Below are positions 9,098 through 18,361 of a stretch of 55,476 bases of DNA, piece after piece (positions within the stretch are counted from its first letter, which is position 1; the number at the start of each line of letters is the position of its first letter). The stretch covers positions 1 to 55,476 of the forward strand of contig CALIMB010000016.1 in NCBI GenBank assembly GCA_938028665.1, read 5' to 3'. Under the pieces are notes generated by a model. The model did no database searches. It was not told the DNA's origin and was given only the letters and a program-made list of their open reading frames with translations. The position numbers were made by a program, and so were the translations under genes. Origin of the DNA: an uncultured Thermomicrobium sp. Lineage in GTDB: Bacteria; Chloroflexota; Chloroflexia; Thermomicrobiales; Thermomicrobiaceae.

Positions 9098-10636
9098 TCA
9101 CTCGAGAAAGTCGCGCAGTACACGCGCCCGTAGCGGATGACGCAGTTTCCGAAGCGCTTTGGCCTCAATCTGGCGAACCCGCTCACGCGTCACGCCGAAG
9201 GCGCGTCCCACCTCTTCCAGTGTATACATTTGCCCGTCTTCCAAGCCGAAGCGCATCGCCAGCACTCGGCGCTCCCGCTCCGTCAACGTCGCAAGGAGTG
9301 CCTGTACGTGCTCGCGCAAGAGTGACATCGCCGCCGCATCAAGCGGCGCAACTGTCCGCTCGTCCTCCAGAAACTCGCCCAAGATGCTCTCCTCCTCCTG
9401 ACCGACCGGCATCTCGAGCGAGACCGGTTCCTGAGAGACTCGCAAGAGCTCACGTACTCGCTCTACTGGCATATCAGCGGCTTGCGCCAACTCAGTGGTT
9501 GTCGGCTCCCGGCCGAGCTCTTGGGTCAGTTCCCGTGTGATCCGTCCCAAACGGTTGAGTGTTTCCACAAGGTGCACGGGCAGACGAATCGTTCGGGCTT
9601 GATCGGCGAGTGCACGAGTGATCGACTGTCGAATCCACCAAGTCGCATAGGTTGAGAACTTGAACCCTTTATGCGTCTGAAACTTTTCCACCGCTCGGAT
9701 CAGACCGAGGTTCCCTTCTTGGATCAAATCCAGAAGTGTGAGCCCGCGACCAACATAGCGCTTGGCGAGACTAACCACGAGCCGGAGATTCGCCTCTGTC
9801 AGCTTGCGACGGGCCTCTTCCCCCTCATGCTGAAGTCGCTGCCAGTGTGCGGCCAGCACATCCGACGTCAAACCAAGCTCCGCAAGCGGCGGCTCGAGTG
9901 GTAACGCTCGCTCACACGGATCACTCCACTGCCGGAGTGGCTCCGGAAAGAGGGCGAACTCAAGCCGTCGCCGTCGCAACTCTTCCTCCAGTACCTGAAG
10001 GCTCACCCCGAAACATGTAAGTGCTTGGCGCAGAACAGTTGGGGAAATGGTGCGTAACGGCAAGACCGCGCTTAAGACAGCACGACGAGATTGTCGCTCC
10101 AATCCAAGCCCCTGAGCAAACATTTCGACTCGCGGCCATCCTGTGCGGAACCGTTGCCACACACCCCGCGCGATCTCCACTGGATCCTCACCGTGCGCGC
10201 GCCGCAATTCTGCCAGGTATTCCCCAACCTCTACAGCCTGCCCGAGTTGCACTTCTTCCTCAGCAGTCAGCAGCGGAACCCGACCAATTTCCGCCAAATA
10301 GAGCCGAACCGGATCGTCAACCAAAAGATCAGGGTCCGGTTCTTCTTCAGTATCCCAGGCACTGGGCGCTTTATCACCCTCCCGCCCGTCTTCAAGTGGC
10401 ACGACGATCCCCTCCGCAACCAACTCCGCGAGGATCGTTTCAGCCGCGTCCGGCCCGAGTGCCTCAATCAGTGCGGTCAGTTGCTCCCCAGAAAGCCAGC
10501 CACGCGCTCGAGCAGTTGAGAGGATCGTCATGACATCGATCGGCATCGCAAGACTGGTTGACTCGTTCGTCTTCATCATCACATCACGGGACCGCTTGGG
10601 TCTTCGGCGCCGTTCCGCCTTGGTCACCGCGCGCAC
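9098..10636 (-). CDS. rpoD: Primary RNA polymerase sigma factor (sigma-70, RpoD/SigA)
   Basis: The 512-residue protein is a group 1 sigma factor. A region 1.1-like N-terminal domain (about 33-85) is followed by region 1.2 ([18 protein letters not shown]), a divergent spacer of about 150 residues, then regions 2.1-2.4 ([47 protein letters not shown]), region 3 and region 4.2 with the helix-turn-helix [20 protein letters not shown]. It directs RNA polymerase to housekeeping promoters. The exact start is uncertain: GTG 10636 has GAGGA nearby, and ATG codons at residues 20 and 21 are alternatives. It lies between lysA and obg on the same strand. Confidence 0.95.
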   Translation of the reverse strand: MRAVTKAERRRRPKRSRDVMMKTNESTSLAMPIDVMTILSTARARGWLSGEQLTALIEALGPDAAETILAELVAEGIVVPLEDGREGDKAPSAWDTEEEPDPDLLVDDPVRLYLAEIGRVPLLTAEEEVQLGQAVEVGEYLAELRRAHGEDPVEIARGVWQRFRTGWPRVEMFAQGLGLERQSRRAVLSAVLPLRTISPTVLRQALTCFGVSLQVLEEELRRRRLEFALFPEPLRQWSDPCERALPLEPPLAELGLTSDVLAAHWQRLQHEGEEARRKLTEANLRLVVSLAKRYVGRGLTLLDLIQEGNLGLIRAVEKFQTHKGFKFSTYATWWIRQSITRALADQARTIRLPVHLVETLNRLGRITRELTQELGREPTTTELAQAADMPVERVRELLRVSQEPVSLEMPVGQEEESILGEFLEDERTVAPLDAAAMSLLREHVQALLATLTERERRVLAMRFGLEDGQMYTLEEVGRAFGVTRERVRQIEAKALRKLRHPLRARVLRDFLE

Positions 10637-10689
10637 TCCTCACGGTCGATGAGGACCCGGATCTCTACTCATGCGGCAACCCAGTGATA

Positions 10690-12057
10690 CTATGGACATG
10701 GTGGGAATTCAATGCCTATTTCCTTCCCGCTAACACCTATTTCGCGTGCGATCAAGTCATCGAGCGTCTCTCGCCGCTGCCACACCATAACTCGCCCATC
10801 CTCCACCGCCACTACTGCTGGCCGACGTGCCAAGTTATAGTTACTCGCCATCGCCAAGCAGTATGCCCCTGCAACGAGTACGGCGACGAGATCACCGCGC
10901 TGAGGAGTGGGAAGCCAGGCCTCCCGGATAAGTACGTCGCCCGACTCGCAATACTTCCCCACCACCGTCACTCGTTCGACGGGACGCTCCGTAAATCGTG
11001 CAGGCAGTGCAACGTACTGCGCTCCATACAGCGCTGGCCGAATGTTGTCCGCCATCCCGCCATCCACTGCCACGTAGGTACGGACCCCAGGGATGCGTTT
11101 GACCGCCCCCACCCGGTACAGCGCCAGACCCGCACGCGCCACCAACGAACGTCCGGGCTCAAGGAAAAGTCTGGGTAGCGGGAGCTTCCAAGCACGTGCA
11201 GCCGCCTGCACCCATTCCGCGAGCATCGCGACAGCCTCAGCAAGATCCAGCACCGGATCGTTGGGTGTGTAGGGGACGCCCAGACCGCCACCTGGCGAAA
11301 ACTCCAGCGGGACGATGCCATACCGGTCACGCATCTGTGCAGCAAACGTGAACGTTCGCTCAATTGCCTCTCGGTACGGCGCGAGATCGAATAGTTGCGA
11401 TCCAATGTGAATGTGGTAACCGAGAATTCGCAGCCCAGGGAGCGACCGACAGGAGTGCACAGCCCGCTCAGCATCGCCGGTCTCGATCGGGAGTCCGAAC
11501 TTCGAGTCCAACTGTCCTGTCCGCCGGTATGCATGCGTGTCGTGCGGCTCGACGCCAGGATTGAGACGGAGCCACACCGAAACAGCCTTTCCCTGACGTG
11601 TCGCACTTGCCGCAAGGAGTTCAAGCTCGTCAAGGTTATCGATCACGAACCGTCCCACACCGATGCGGAGGGCGAATTCTAGCTCTGACTCGAGTTTGTT
11701 GTTCCCGTGAAACACGAGCCGTTCAGCCGGAACACCCGCACATTGTGCCATGAAGAGTTCACCATCCGAGACACAGTCGATCCCCAAGCCCTCGCGTGCA
11801 AGCCACTGGAAGAACGCCACTGAAGCATAAGCCTTCGCTGCATAGATGAGCGACACCTCACCAGGATACCGGGCCAGCCCACGTCGCAAGGCCGCACAGG
11901 TAGCCCGGATCGTGGCAACGTCATAGACATAGAGCGGCGTGCCAAACTCCTCAGCGAGCTCGGCCAGGGGACGGCCTCCGACCCAGAGCTGCCCGTCCGC
12001 ACCCTTCCTTGCCGTATCCGGCAAGAGTCGCACCAGTTCGGTATCGAACTCGTGCAT
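10690..12057 (-). CDS. lysA: Diaminopimelate decarboxylase
   Basis: The 455-residue enzyme makes L-lysine by decarboxylating meso-diaminopimelate. It is a fold-type III PLP enzyme: the PLP lysine is K75 in IYAAKAYAS, the glycine loop is in SPGGGLGVPY, and the C-terminal barrel carries GKYCESGDVL with the catalytic Cys-Glu pair supplied across the dimer (family knowledge). ATG 12057 is preceded by AAGGATGG with good spacing, so the longer open frame is not used. It is the first gene of a run with sigA and obg and is divergent from the ABC-F gene; both promoters must fit in 113 bases. Confidence 0.96.
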   Translation of the reverse strand: MHEFDTELVRLLPDTARKGADGQLWVGGRPLAELAEEFGTPLYVYDVATIRATCAALRRGLARYPGEVSLIYAAKAYASVAFFQWLAREGLGIDCVSDGELFMAQCAGVPAERLVFHGNNKLESELEFALRIGVGRFVIDNLDELELLAASATRQGKAVSVWLRLNPGVEPHDTHAYRRTGQLDSKFGLPIETGDAERAVHSCRSLPGLRILGYHIHIGSQLFDLAPYREAIERTFTFAAQMRDRYGIVPLEFSPGGGLGVPYTPNDPVLDLAEAVAMLAEWVQAAARAWKLPLPRLFLEPGRSLVARAGLALYRVGAVKRIPGVRTYVAVDGGMADNIRPALYGAQYVALPARFTERPVERVTVVGKYCESGDVLIREAWLPTPQRGDLVAVLVAGAYCLAMASNYNLARRPAVVAVEDGRVMVWQRRETLDDLIAREIGVSGKEIGIEFPPCP

Positions 12058-12170
12058 TTTCCATCCTTCGCGCCACGGTGGGCACGAAGCTGAGTATAGT
12101 TGGCAATTCGGAGGCGCGCCAAGAGAAACAGCGCGTGTGAGACCGTCTGAGACAGGGAAGTTCCTAGAGG

Positions 12171-14078
12171 ATGGCTGAGACAATTCTGACCGTCGACAGT
12201 GTGAGGAAACACTACGGGGCCTACGAGTTGTTCCAGGACGTTCGCTTCCATCTCCTGGAACGCGATCGCGTTGCCCTGGTCGGCCCGAACGGTGCGGGGA
12301 AGAGTACGCTCCTGCGTCTCATCGCAGGACTGGAGCAGCCCGACAGCGGAAGGATTATCACCCAACGCGGACTCCGTATTGGGTACTTGCCACAGGAGCC
12401 AGCGTTGCCAGGTGGTCGCAGCGTCCTTGAGACGGCGTACGATGCGCTTTCAGCCATCCGTGCCCTCGGCGAGGAACTCCTTTCCCTCACAGCGGCCCTC
12501 GCGACCGTGCACGATCCAGCCGAGCAGGCTCGTCTCCTGGCCACCTACGAACGTGTCAGCATGCGCTTCGAGGCCGCAGGAGGGTATGACCTCGAAATCC
12601 GCGTTCGGCAGGTACTGGCGGGGCTCGGCTTCCGCAACGAGGAGCTCTTCCAGCCGGTTGAACAACTGAGCGGCGGTCAACGGACGCGGCTGGCACTCGC
12701 CTGTGCCTTGCTCGCTGATCCAGATCTCTTGCTGCTTGACGAGCCGACAAATCACTTGGACCTGGAAGCGCTCGCCTGGCTCGAGCGGTTCCTCCAGCGA
12801 TTCCGTGGTGCGGTCTTGGTGGTTGCACATGACCGCTACTTCCTTGATCAGGTCACGACACGGACACTGGAATTGAGTTTCGGTCGCCTTGAGGAATATC
12901 CAGGAAACTACTCTCAATATCTCGTGCTCCGGGCACAACGCTTCGCAGAACGGCTCGCCGCATATGAAGCACAGCAGGAGTATATCCGCAAGGAAGTGGC
13001 CTTTATTCAGCGCTACCGCGCTGGCCAGCGCGCCCGCGAAGCCCGCGGCCGAGCGACGAAGCTAGCGCGGCTGGAACGCCTTGAACGCCCGCGCGAAAGC
13101 GAACGCCTCCAACTCACGCTGACACAGAGTGAGCAGAGCGGACGAACGATCCTTACAACGACTCCGCTCACCATCGGGTACCCGAACTGCCAACTCTTCC
13201 GAACTCCAGAACTCGTTGTCCAGCGCGGGGAGCGCATCGCAATTATCGGCCCGAACGGAATTGGTAAGACAACGCTCCTGCGCACGCTGCTCGGCCAACT
13301 TCCTCCACTCTCCGGGACGATTCACTTGGGACGCGGTGTCAAGCTGGCCTACCTTGCCCAAGATCCGCGTCTTGACGAAGAGCGAACCGTACTGGAGACA
13401 CTTTCCCATCGACACGCTCTCAGTGAGCGTGAGGCCAGGCGTTTCGCCGCGCGCTTCCTTTTCGCGGGCGATGAAGTGTTCAAGCCGGTCAGCGCACTGA
13501 GCGGTGGTGAGCGGCGCCGCCTGGCACTTGCACTTTTGACACTTGAACGCGCCAATGTTCTCTTCCTCGACGAACCAACGAACCATCTTGATCTGCCCAG
13601 CCGTGAAACACTGGAGGCCGTACTGGCTGACTTCGAGGGTACGATCCTCTTCGTCTCGCATGACCGCTATCTCATCGATCGCCTGGCAACAACGGTCTGG
13701 TCCATCGAGGGCGATGAGCTCATTGTCTCACTTGGCAATTTCACCGATTACCAGCGTCGTCGCACCATGGAGCGACCAGATCCGCTCTCCACGAGGACTC
13801 GGGGCCCAGGGCACAGCCTCCCCTCCCGTGCAGTATCCCACCGCACACTGCGTCAGCTCGAGCGTGAACTCGCTCAGGTAGAGCACACGATTGAGGAACT
13901 GGAGGAGCGAGCTCACCAACTCGCCGAAGATCTCGACGAAGCTACTGCACGTCAGGACGTCGAGGCGATCACTGAACTTGGCACAACGTACGAGGCTGTG
14001 ATGCGAGCACTGGAGCAGGCCTACGCGCGCTGGGAAACGCTCCAAGAAGAACTCGCTGAAGTGCAAGTTGGGGGCTAA
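12171..14078 (+). CDS. ABC-F family ribosome-associated ATPase
   Basis: The 635-residue protein has two ABC ATPase domains and no membrane segment, the layout of the ABC-F translation factors (Uup, EttA, YdiF types). Domain 1 has Walker A GPNGAGKST (38-46), signature LSGGQRTRLALA and LLLLDEPTNHLD. Domain 2 has GPNGIGKTT, LSGGERRRLALA and VLFLDEPTNHLD. The linker is rich in Arg and Lys, as expected for the arm that enters the ribosomal E site. A C-terminal coiled coil (about 560-630) resembles the Uup/YdiF C-terminal domain. It probably clears stalled ribosomes; resistance function is not indicated. It is followed 3 bases later by coaE. Confidence 0.93.
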   Translation: MAETILTVDSVRKHYGAYELFQDVRFHLLERDRVALVGPNGAGKSTLLRLIAGLEQPDSGRIITQRGLRIGYLPQEPALPGGRSVLETAYDALSAIRALGEELLSLTAALATVHDPAEQARLLATYERVSMRFEAAGGYDLEIRVRQVLAGLGFRNEELFQPVEQLSGGQRTRLALACALLADPDLLLLDEPTNHLDLEALAWLERFLQRFRGAVLVVAHDRYFLDQVTTRTLELSFGRLEEYPGNYSQYLVLRAQRFAERLAAYEAQQEYIRKEVAFIQRYRAGQRAREARGRATKLARLERLERPRESERLQLTLTQSEQSGRTILTTTPLTIGYPNCQLFRTPELVVQRGERIAIIGPNGIGKTTLLRTLLGQLPPLSGTIHLGRGVKLAYLAQDPRLDEERTVLETLSHRHALSEREARRFAARFLFAGDEVFKPVSALSGGERRRLALALLTLERANVLFLDEPTNHLDLPSRETLEAVLADFEGTILFVSHDRYLIDRLATTVWSIEGDELIVSLGNFTDYQRRRTMERPDPLSTRTRGPGHSLPSRAVSHRTLRQLERELAQVEHTIEELEERAHQLAEDLDEATARQDVEAITELGTTYEAVMRALEQAYARWETLQEELAEVQVGG

Positions 14079-14081
14079 AGC

Positions 14082-14828
14082 GTGCGACGCCCCTATGTGA
14101 TCGGACTCACTGGGAACATCGCTTGCGGGAAGTCGCTGGTCCTGCGTGAACTAGCGGCACTGGGAGCCGAAACAATCGATGCTGACCAGGTCGCTCGCGA
14201 TGTGATGGCTCCTGGTAGTTCTGTCCTTGAAGCGATCACTGAGACGTTTGGGCCAGACGTTCTCCGTCCCGACGGTACACTTGACCGGCGTGCATTGGGG
14301 GCAATCGTCTTTCGCGACCCTGAGGCACTCCGCCGTCTGGAAGCCATCACCCATCCGGTCATCGTCGCAGAGATTCGTCGCCGAGTGGAGGAAAGCAACC
14401 GTCGCGTTGTCGTTATCGATGCAATCAAACTGTTCGAGTCAAGTCTAGCCAGCGATTGCGACGAAGTGTGGGTAGTAACCTGCCGACCGGAGCAGCAATT
14501 GGCCCGCTTGATAGCTCGCGACGCGTTGAGTGAAGAAGAGGCCCTGGCCAGGATTCGCGCTCAACCCCCCCAAGAAGAGAAGATCGCCCGCGCAGACCGG
14601 GTCATCGACAACAGTGGCTCGATGGAGGTGACGCGACAGCAGGTGCAAGCACTTTGGCGCGAGGTGCTCGCCAAGACCGATGGCACGGATTGCCCCATGC
14701 TTGCTGGTTCCTCTCGGCCCTCCTACACTGCCAACGCGAGCCACGTAGGAGAGAGCAAGGAGGATATCCAGGATGAGGAGGCGGACACCGACGTTAACGC
14801 CTGCGGAGGCACGGGCACTGCACGCTGA
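14082..14828 (+). CDS. coaE: Dephospho-CoA kinase
   Basis: This is the last enzyme of coenzyme A synthesis, which phosphorylates the 3' hydroxyl of dephospho-CoA. The P-loop is GLTGNIACGKS (8-18), followed by ETIDADQVARDV and THPVIVAEI, both typical of CoaE. It starts with GTG three bases after the ABC-F stop and is preceded by a G-rich stretch. The product has 248 residues against about 200 in the family. The extra 45 residues at the end have no similarity and overlap the start of the next gene by 56 bases, so they look like a run-on extension. Confidence 0.94.
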   Translation: MRRPYVIGLTGNIACGKSLVLRELAALGAETIDADQVARDVMAPGSSVLEAITETFGPDVLRPDGTLDRRALGAIVFRDPEALRRLEAITHPVIVAEIRRRVEESNRRVVVIDAIKLFESSLASDCDEVWVVTCRPEQQLARLIARDALSEEEALARIRAQPPQEEKIARADRVIDNSGSMEVTRQQVQALWREVLAKTDGTDCPMLAGSSRPSYTANASHVGESKEDIQDEEADTDVNACGGTGTAR

Positions 14829-15963
14829 GGCACTCGTCATTGATTCGCAGCAACCTCCAATCACAACCGGAGCCCTCTTCACACCGCGCATGCGACAGCT
14901 GGTCGCAGAATACGCGCGGATGGGCCGGACCCGTGCCGAAGTCCAACCAGTTCTCGAGGCCATGGTCGTACGGGAACTGCGGGAATCGGCGGAGGTACGT
15001 CGTGCCTATCTCGATCTCTGGGAGCGCTCCGGCGTCACAGTCGCTTGCGGTACCTTCTCCGGCCCTGGCCCGATCAGCCAAGCCTTCGAGCAAGCTGTGC
15101 GACGCATTAGCCAGGCCCGGGCAATTGTCGACCTTCTTGATGACCACTTGCTCCTCGTTCGCAACGCAGCCGATATTGAACGGGCGCATCGTCAACGAAA
15201 ACACGGGATTGTGATCGACTTTCAGGACACACTCGCCTTCGGTGACGATCTGGAGCGTATCGAGCTGTTCCACAACCTCGGCCTTCGCATGGTGCAATTA
15301 ACCTACAACTTGCAGAATCTTGTTGGTGACGGCTGTACCGAACGGTACCAAGGAGGACTGACAACGTTTGGGTTGGAGGTGGTCCACCGACTCAATGAGC
15401 TCCACATCCTGATCGACATCAGCCATTGCAGCGAACAGGTGGGCTGGGACGCACTCGCCGCCTCAACTGCACCGGTCATTGTGTCACACTCGGCCGCGAA
15501 GGCACTTTCCGGTCACCCCCGTGCGAAATCAGATGAGTTGGCACGAGCAGTCGCCGAACGCGGGGGATACTTCGGCGTCGTCGTTGTGCCGGGCTTTCTC
15601 AGCCAGCGGCCCCATGTCACGTTGGAGGACTTCGTCCGGCACGTTGAGCACCTCGTCAACGTCTGCGGGATCGACCACGTTGGCATCGGCACGGACAAGA
15701 TTGGCCCGCCAAGTTCCCGCACCGGTTCACTCATCGAGTTTCCGCCCGAGATGCCAGCTGCTCCACCAGGAACATTTGACTGGACAGGATTCCGCCCTGA
15801 GGAACATCGCCTGACGCCCGAGTATCGCCTCGAGGGATACGAGACGTTCACCGATTGGCCGAACCTCACTGTTGCCTTGGCTCAGGCCGGCTTCACGGAG
15901 GAGGAGCTCCGGAAACTCCTGGGGCTCAATTTCCTCCGTGTATTTCGTGATGTGGTCGGCTGA
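14773..15963 (+). CDS. Peptidase M19 (renal dipeptidase) family protein with incomplete metal site
   Basis: The 396-residue protein is recognisable as M19 by LTYNLQNLVGDGCTE (177-191), DISHCS (H218), SHSAAKALSGHPR (H239, R250) and GIDHVGIGTD (D308). M19 enzymes are zinc dipeptidases of the amidohydrolase superfamily. The N-terminal DxHxD motif, which provides two ligands of the binuclear site, is here DSQQP (24-28), so both the His and the second Asp are gone. The bridging Glu is Asp in VIDFQD (148-152). It may bind one metal or have lost peptidase activity. ATG 14773 follows AAGGAGG with good spacing. It is coupled to coaE by overlap. Confidence 0.88.
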   Translation: MRRRTPTLTPAEARALHAEALVIDSQQPPITTGALFTPRMRQLVAEYARMGRTRAEVQPVLEAMVVRELRESAEVRRAYLDLWERSGVTVACGTFSGPGPISQAFEQAVRRISQARAIVDLLDDHLLLVRNAADIERAHRQRKHGIVIDFQDTLAFGDDLERIELFHNLGLRMVQLTYNLQNLVGDGCTERYQGGLTTFGLEVVHRLNELHILIDISHCSEQVGWDALAASTAPVIVSHSAAKALSGHPRAKSDELARAVAERGGYFGVVVVPGFLSQRPHVTLEDFVRHVEHLVNVCGIDHVGIGTDKIGPPSSRTGSLIEFPPEMPAAPPGTFDWTGFRPEEHRLTPEYRLEGYETFTDWPNLTVALAQAGFTEEELRKLLGLNFLRVFRDVVG

Positions 15964-16086
15964 GTCACTCCCGTCTAGTGATAGGATTGCTGCAGGCGGA
16001 GGAGCGCGAACCGGTTGACCAGTCCGCACGATACTCACTCTTCCAGCCTGACCTATGTGTGCGACTCGGGAAGACGGAGGTCGATT

Positions 16087-17256
16087 GTGGAGGCGTCGAT
16101 TCGTCTCGGCCGTATTCGAGGGATCGAAATTGGTGTGCATTACAGCTGGCTTCTTGTCTTTGCTCTTCTTACCTATTCGCTAGCTGCTGGTGTCTTCCCC
16201 AGCTGGTATCCCGGTTGGGAACCAGGAACCTACTGGGCGGTAGGAGCCCTCTCAAGCCTGCTCCTTTTCGCCTCGGTCTTAGCTCACGAGCTCGGACATT
16301 CGCTGGTGGCGCAGTCACGCGGCGTTCCGGTGGTGAGCATCGTACTTTTCATCTTCGGTGGTGTTGCCCAACTGGCGGAAGAAGCGCGCCGGGCTCGTGA
16401 CGAGTTTCTGATTGCGGTGGCTGGCCCCGCTGTGAGTCTGGTCATTGGGGTCATCTCCGTGGTTCTCTGGCCGTTCGTTGATGATATCAATCAGCCACTC
16501 GGAGCTGTTTTGGAGTATCTTGGCTGGGCTAATCTCATCCTTGTCGCCTTCAACTTGATTCCCGCTTATCCGCTCGACGGCGGTCGTGTGCTGCGCGCTC
16601 TTCTTTGGGGAGCAATGCGCAATGTCCTGCGTGCCACTCGGATCGCAGCCGGCATTGGTGTCGCCATCGGGTTCCTATTTATGGCCGGTGGACTTTTCCT
16701 TGTCTTCCGGTCACCACTCTCTGGCATCTGGCTCATCGCAATCGGTTGGTTTTTGCAGAACGCAGCCCAGCAGTCCTACCAGCAGCTCGTCATCCGACGC
16801 TTCTTTGAGGGAGTGCGCGTTGGCCAACTTATGGAGCCGGAGCCACCGACCATCAGCCCTGACCTCACAGTCGACGAGCTTGTGGATGCGCTGCTGATCC
16901 ACAATGTCCGTTGCTTTCCGGTCGTGGAGAACGGTCGTCTCGTTGGCATTGTGACGCTAACCGACGTGCGCCACATCCCGCGTCAGGAGTGGTCGAGCCA
17001 TCACGTGCGTGATCTCATGACACCGCGGGAGCGACTGATCACCGTCTCACCGGACGATGACCTCGAACGCGTGCTGCGTCTGATGGCGGGGCACGAGATC
17101 CACCAGATTCCCGTCGTCGACGATAGTCGGTTGCTTGGGCTTTTGACACGGAATGCCTTGCTGCGCTTCCTGCAGCTTCGGCAAGAATTGGCACGAACCC
17201 CGGACGAGATTGCCACGATCTACGCGCAGCAACGCAGGGAGCGACGTGTCTCCTGA
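16087..17256 (+). CDS. Site-2 protease (M50) with two CBS domains
   Basis: The 389-residue protein is an intramembrane zinc metalloprotease. Zinc motif HELGH is at 67-71, and the second motif is in NLIPAYPLDGGRV. About six hydrophobic segments fill residues 18-240. Two CBS domains follow (about 250-310 and 315-370, e.g. VGIVTLTDVR and LGLLTRNALLRF), which usually bind adenine nucleotides and control activity. GTG 16087 is preceded by GGAGG six bases upstream, so I prefer it to the TTG further upstream. The substrate is unknown; relatives process membrane-bound regulators. Its stop lies one base from the stop of the convergent gene. Confidence 0.92.
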   Translation: MEASIRLGRIRGIEIGVHYSWLLVFALLTYSLAAGVFPSWYPGWEPGTYWAVGALSSLLLFASVLAHELGHSLVAQSRGVPVVSIVLFIFGGVAQLAEEARRARDEFLIAVAGPAVSLVIGVISVVLWPFVDDINQPLGAVLEYLGWANLILVAFNLIPAYPLDGGRVLRALLWGAMRNVLRATRIAAGIGVAIGFLFMAGGLFLVFRSPLSGIWLIAIGWFLQNAAQQSYQQLVIRRFFEGVRVGQLMEPEPPTISPDLTVDELVDALLIHNVRCFPVVENGRLVGIVTLTDVRHIPRQEWSSHHVRDLMTPRERLITVSPDDDLERVLRLMAGHEIHQIPVVDDSRLLGLLTRNALLRFLQLRQELARTPDEIATIYAQQRRERRVS

Positions 17257-17257
17257 G

Positions 17258-18361
17258 TCACGGTCCTTCGAGCGGATCGACGAGATCGACTGGTACAGTC
17301 TCCACACAACCGTCACGCTCGACGAGAAGAGCCTCAAAGGGCAGTCCCTCAAGACACCGTGCGAGGAACGGGAGACTACGCACGTGCGCGATACCGGACC
17401 CAGCCGGAATTCGGAGACGGACGGGCATCCCGATAGAGAGAGGAACCGGTTGCAGTGGTCGTCCAGAGAGCCCACGGGAAGGGGAGAAACAAACTGGTCG
17501 ATCCAGACCAATGCTCTCCCCGCGGAGTAGCGCGGTCCAGCGTCCAGTGCGCTCACAGAGGGCACTGAAGAGCGGCTCAGTGAGCGCGATCCGACCGAAA
17601 CCCTCCATCACCAAGATTGCAAACGGCAACGGCCAGTCCGCGAGGGAAGTTGTTAGCGCCCGCCGCATCTGGGTGATCTCCCTGAAGAAAGGTTGGAGCG
17701 CACTCACTGAGAGACTCCCGACGATGACCCCAGCAGCACCAATTTCCAGCAACCGGCGTAGGACTGCACTGCTCACCGTCATACCCGCAACGACGACCGC
17801 ACCGCGGCAGCGCTCGTCAAATTCGTCGAGCGGCAATTCACGGTCCGGACGGTCGGCAAGGACCAGAAGCGGGCCAGCAGATTCTGGTCCAAGGAGCACA
17901 GCACCAGTCATGAGGTCTCCAACGGCACGGACCTCGACTGCTCCATCAGCAATTCGGACCACCTCGCCCGCGACAAGTGCTGGAATCGGATGGCGCGCTG
18001 CTTCGGCAACGACAACGAGTGTTCCGGTCTGTTCATTCAGTGTGGCAAGCCGTCCTGCAATTGGGCTCGACACCTGAAGAGAGCGAAGTCCCCGTCGGCG
18101 AGCTGCAATGACCTCGCCTGCTTCCACCCGTTCGCCGAGCGCCCGCACAAGATACCGGGCAACCTCCCCTGGAGCAACCCCAAGTTCCACTGCGATCGCA
18201 ATACGGGCAGTACGGCTCACACCGGTTGCAGCCGTGGCGATGATCGTCTCCGGCTCGACGAGTTGCGATACTACCACGTCCACTTCAGGCGCAACCAGAC
18301 GACGCCGAACGACGCACTCAACATCCTTCGCAATGACCGGCGAGCGTGCGAGCGTGGTCAC
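17258..18361 (-). CDS. Conserved protein coupled to a MutL-like protein, function unknown
   Basis: This 367-residue protein is translated from a GTG that overlaps the stop of the upstream gene (GTGA), with AGGAGG just before it. Its N-terminal half looks all-beta and includes VAPGEVARYLVRALGERVEAGEVIAARR and VSSPIAGRLATL, a pattern like a biotinyl-lipoyl or barrel-sandwich hybrid fold but without a clear lysine hairpin. The middle has GAAGVIVGSLS, and no catalytic motif stands out. There is no signal peptide or membrane helix. Coupling suggests it works with the MutL-like ATPase-fold protein. I do not recognise a named family. Confidence 0.7.
   Translation of the reverse strand: MTTLARSPVIAKDVECVVRRRLVAPEVDVVVSQLVEPETIIATAATGVSRTARIAIAVELGVAPGEVARYLVRALGERVEAGEVIAARRRGLRSLQVSSPIAGRLATLNEQTGTLVVVAEAARHPIPALVAGEVVRIADGAVEVRAVGDLMTGAVLLGPESAGPLLVLADRPDRELPLDEFDERCRGAVVVAGMTVSSAVLRRLLEIGAAGVIVGSLSVSALQPFFREITQMRRALTTSLADWPLPFAILVMEGFGRIALTEPLFSALCERTGRWTALLRGESIGLDRPVCFSPSRGLSGRPLQPVPLSIGMPVRLRIPAGSGIAHVRSLPFLARCLEGLPFEALLVERDGCVETVPVDLVDPLEGP

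Noticed and set aside
8632-9540. 302-codon plus-strand frame opposite obg and the sigma factor gene
   Set aside because: It is antisense to two well-supported genes and has no domain.
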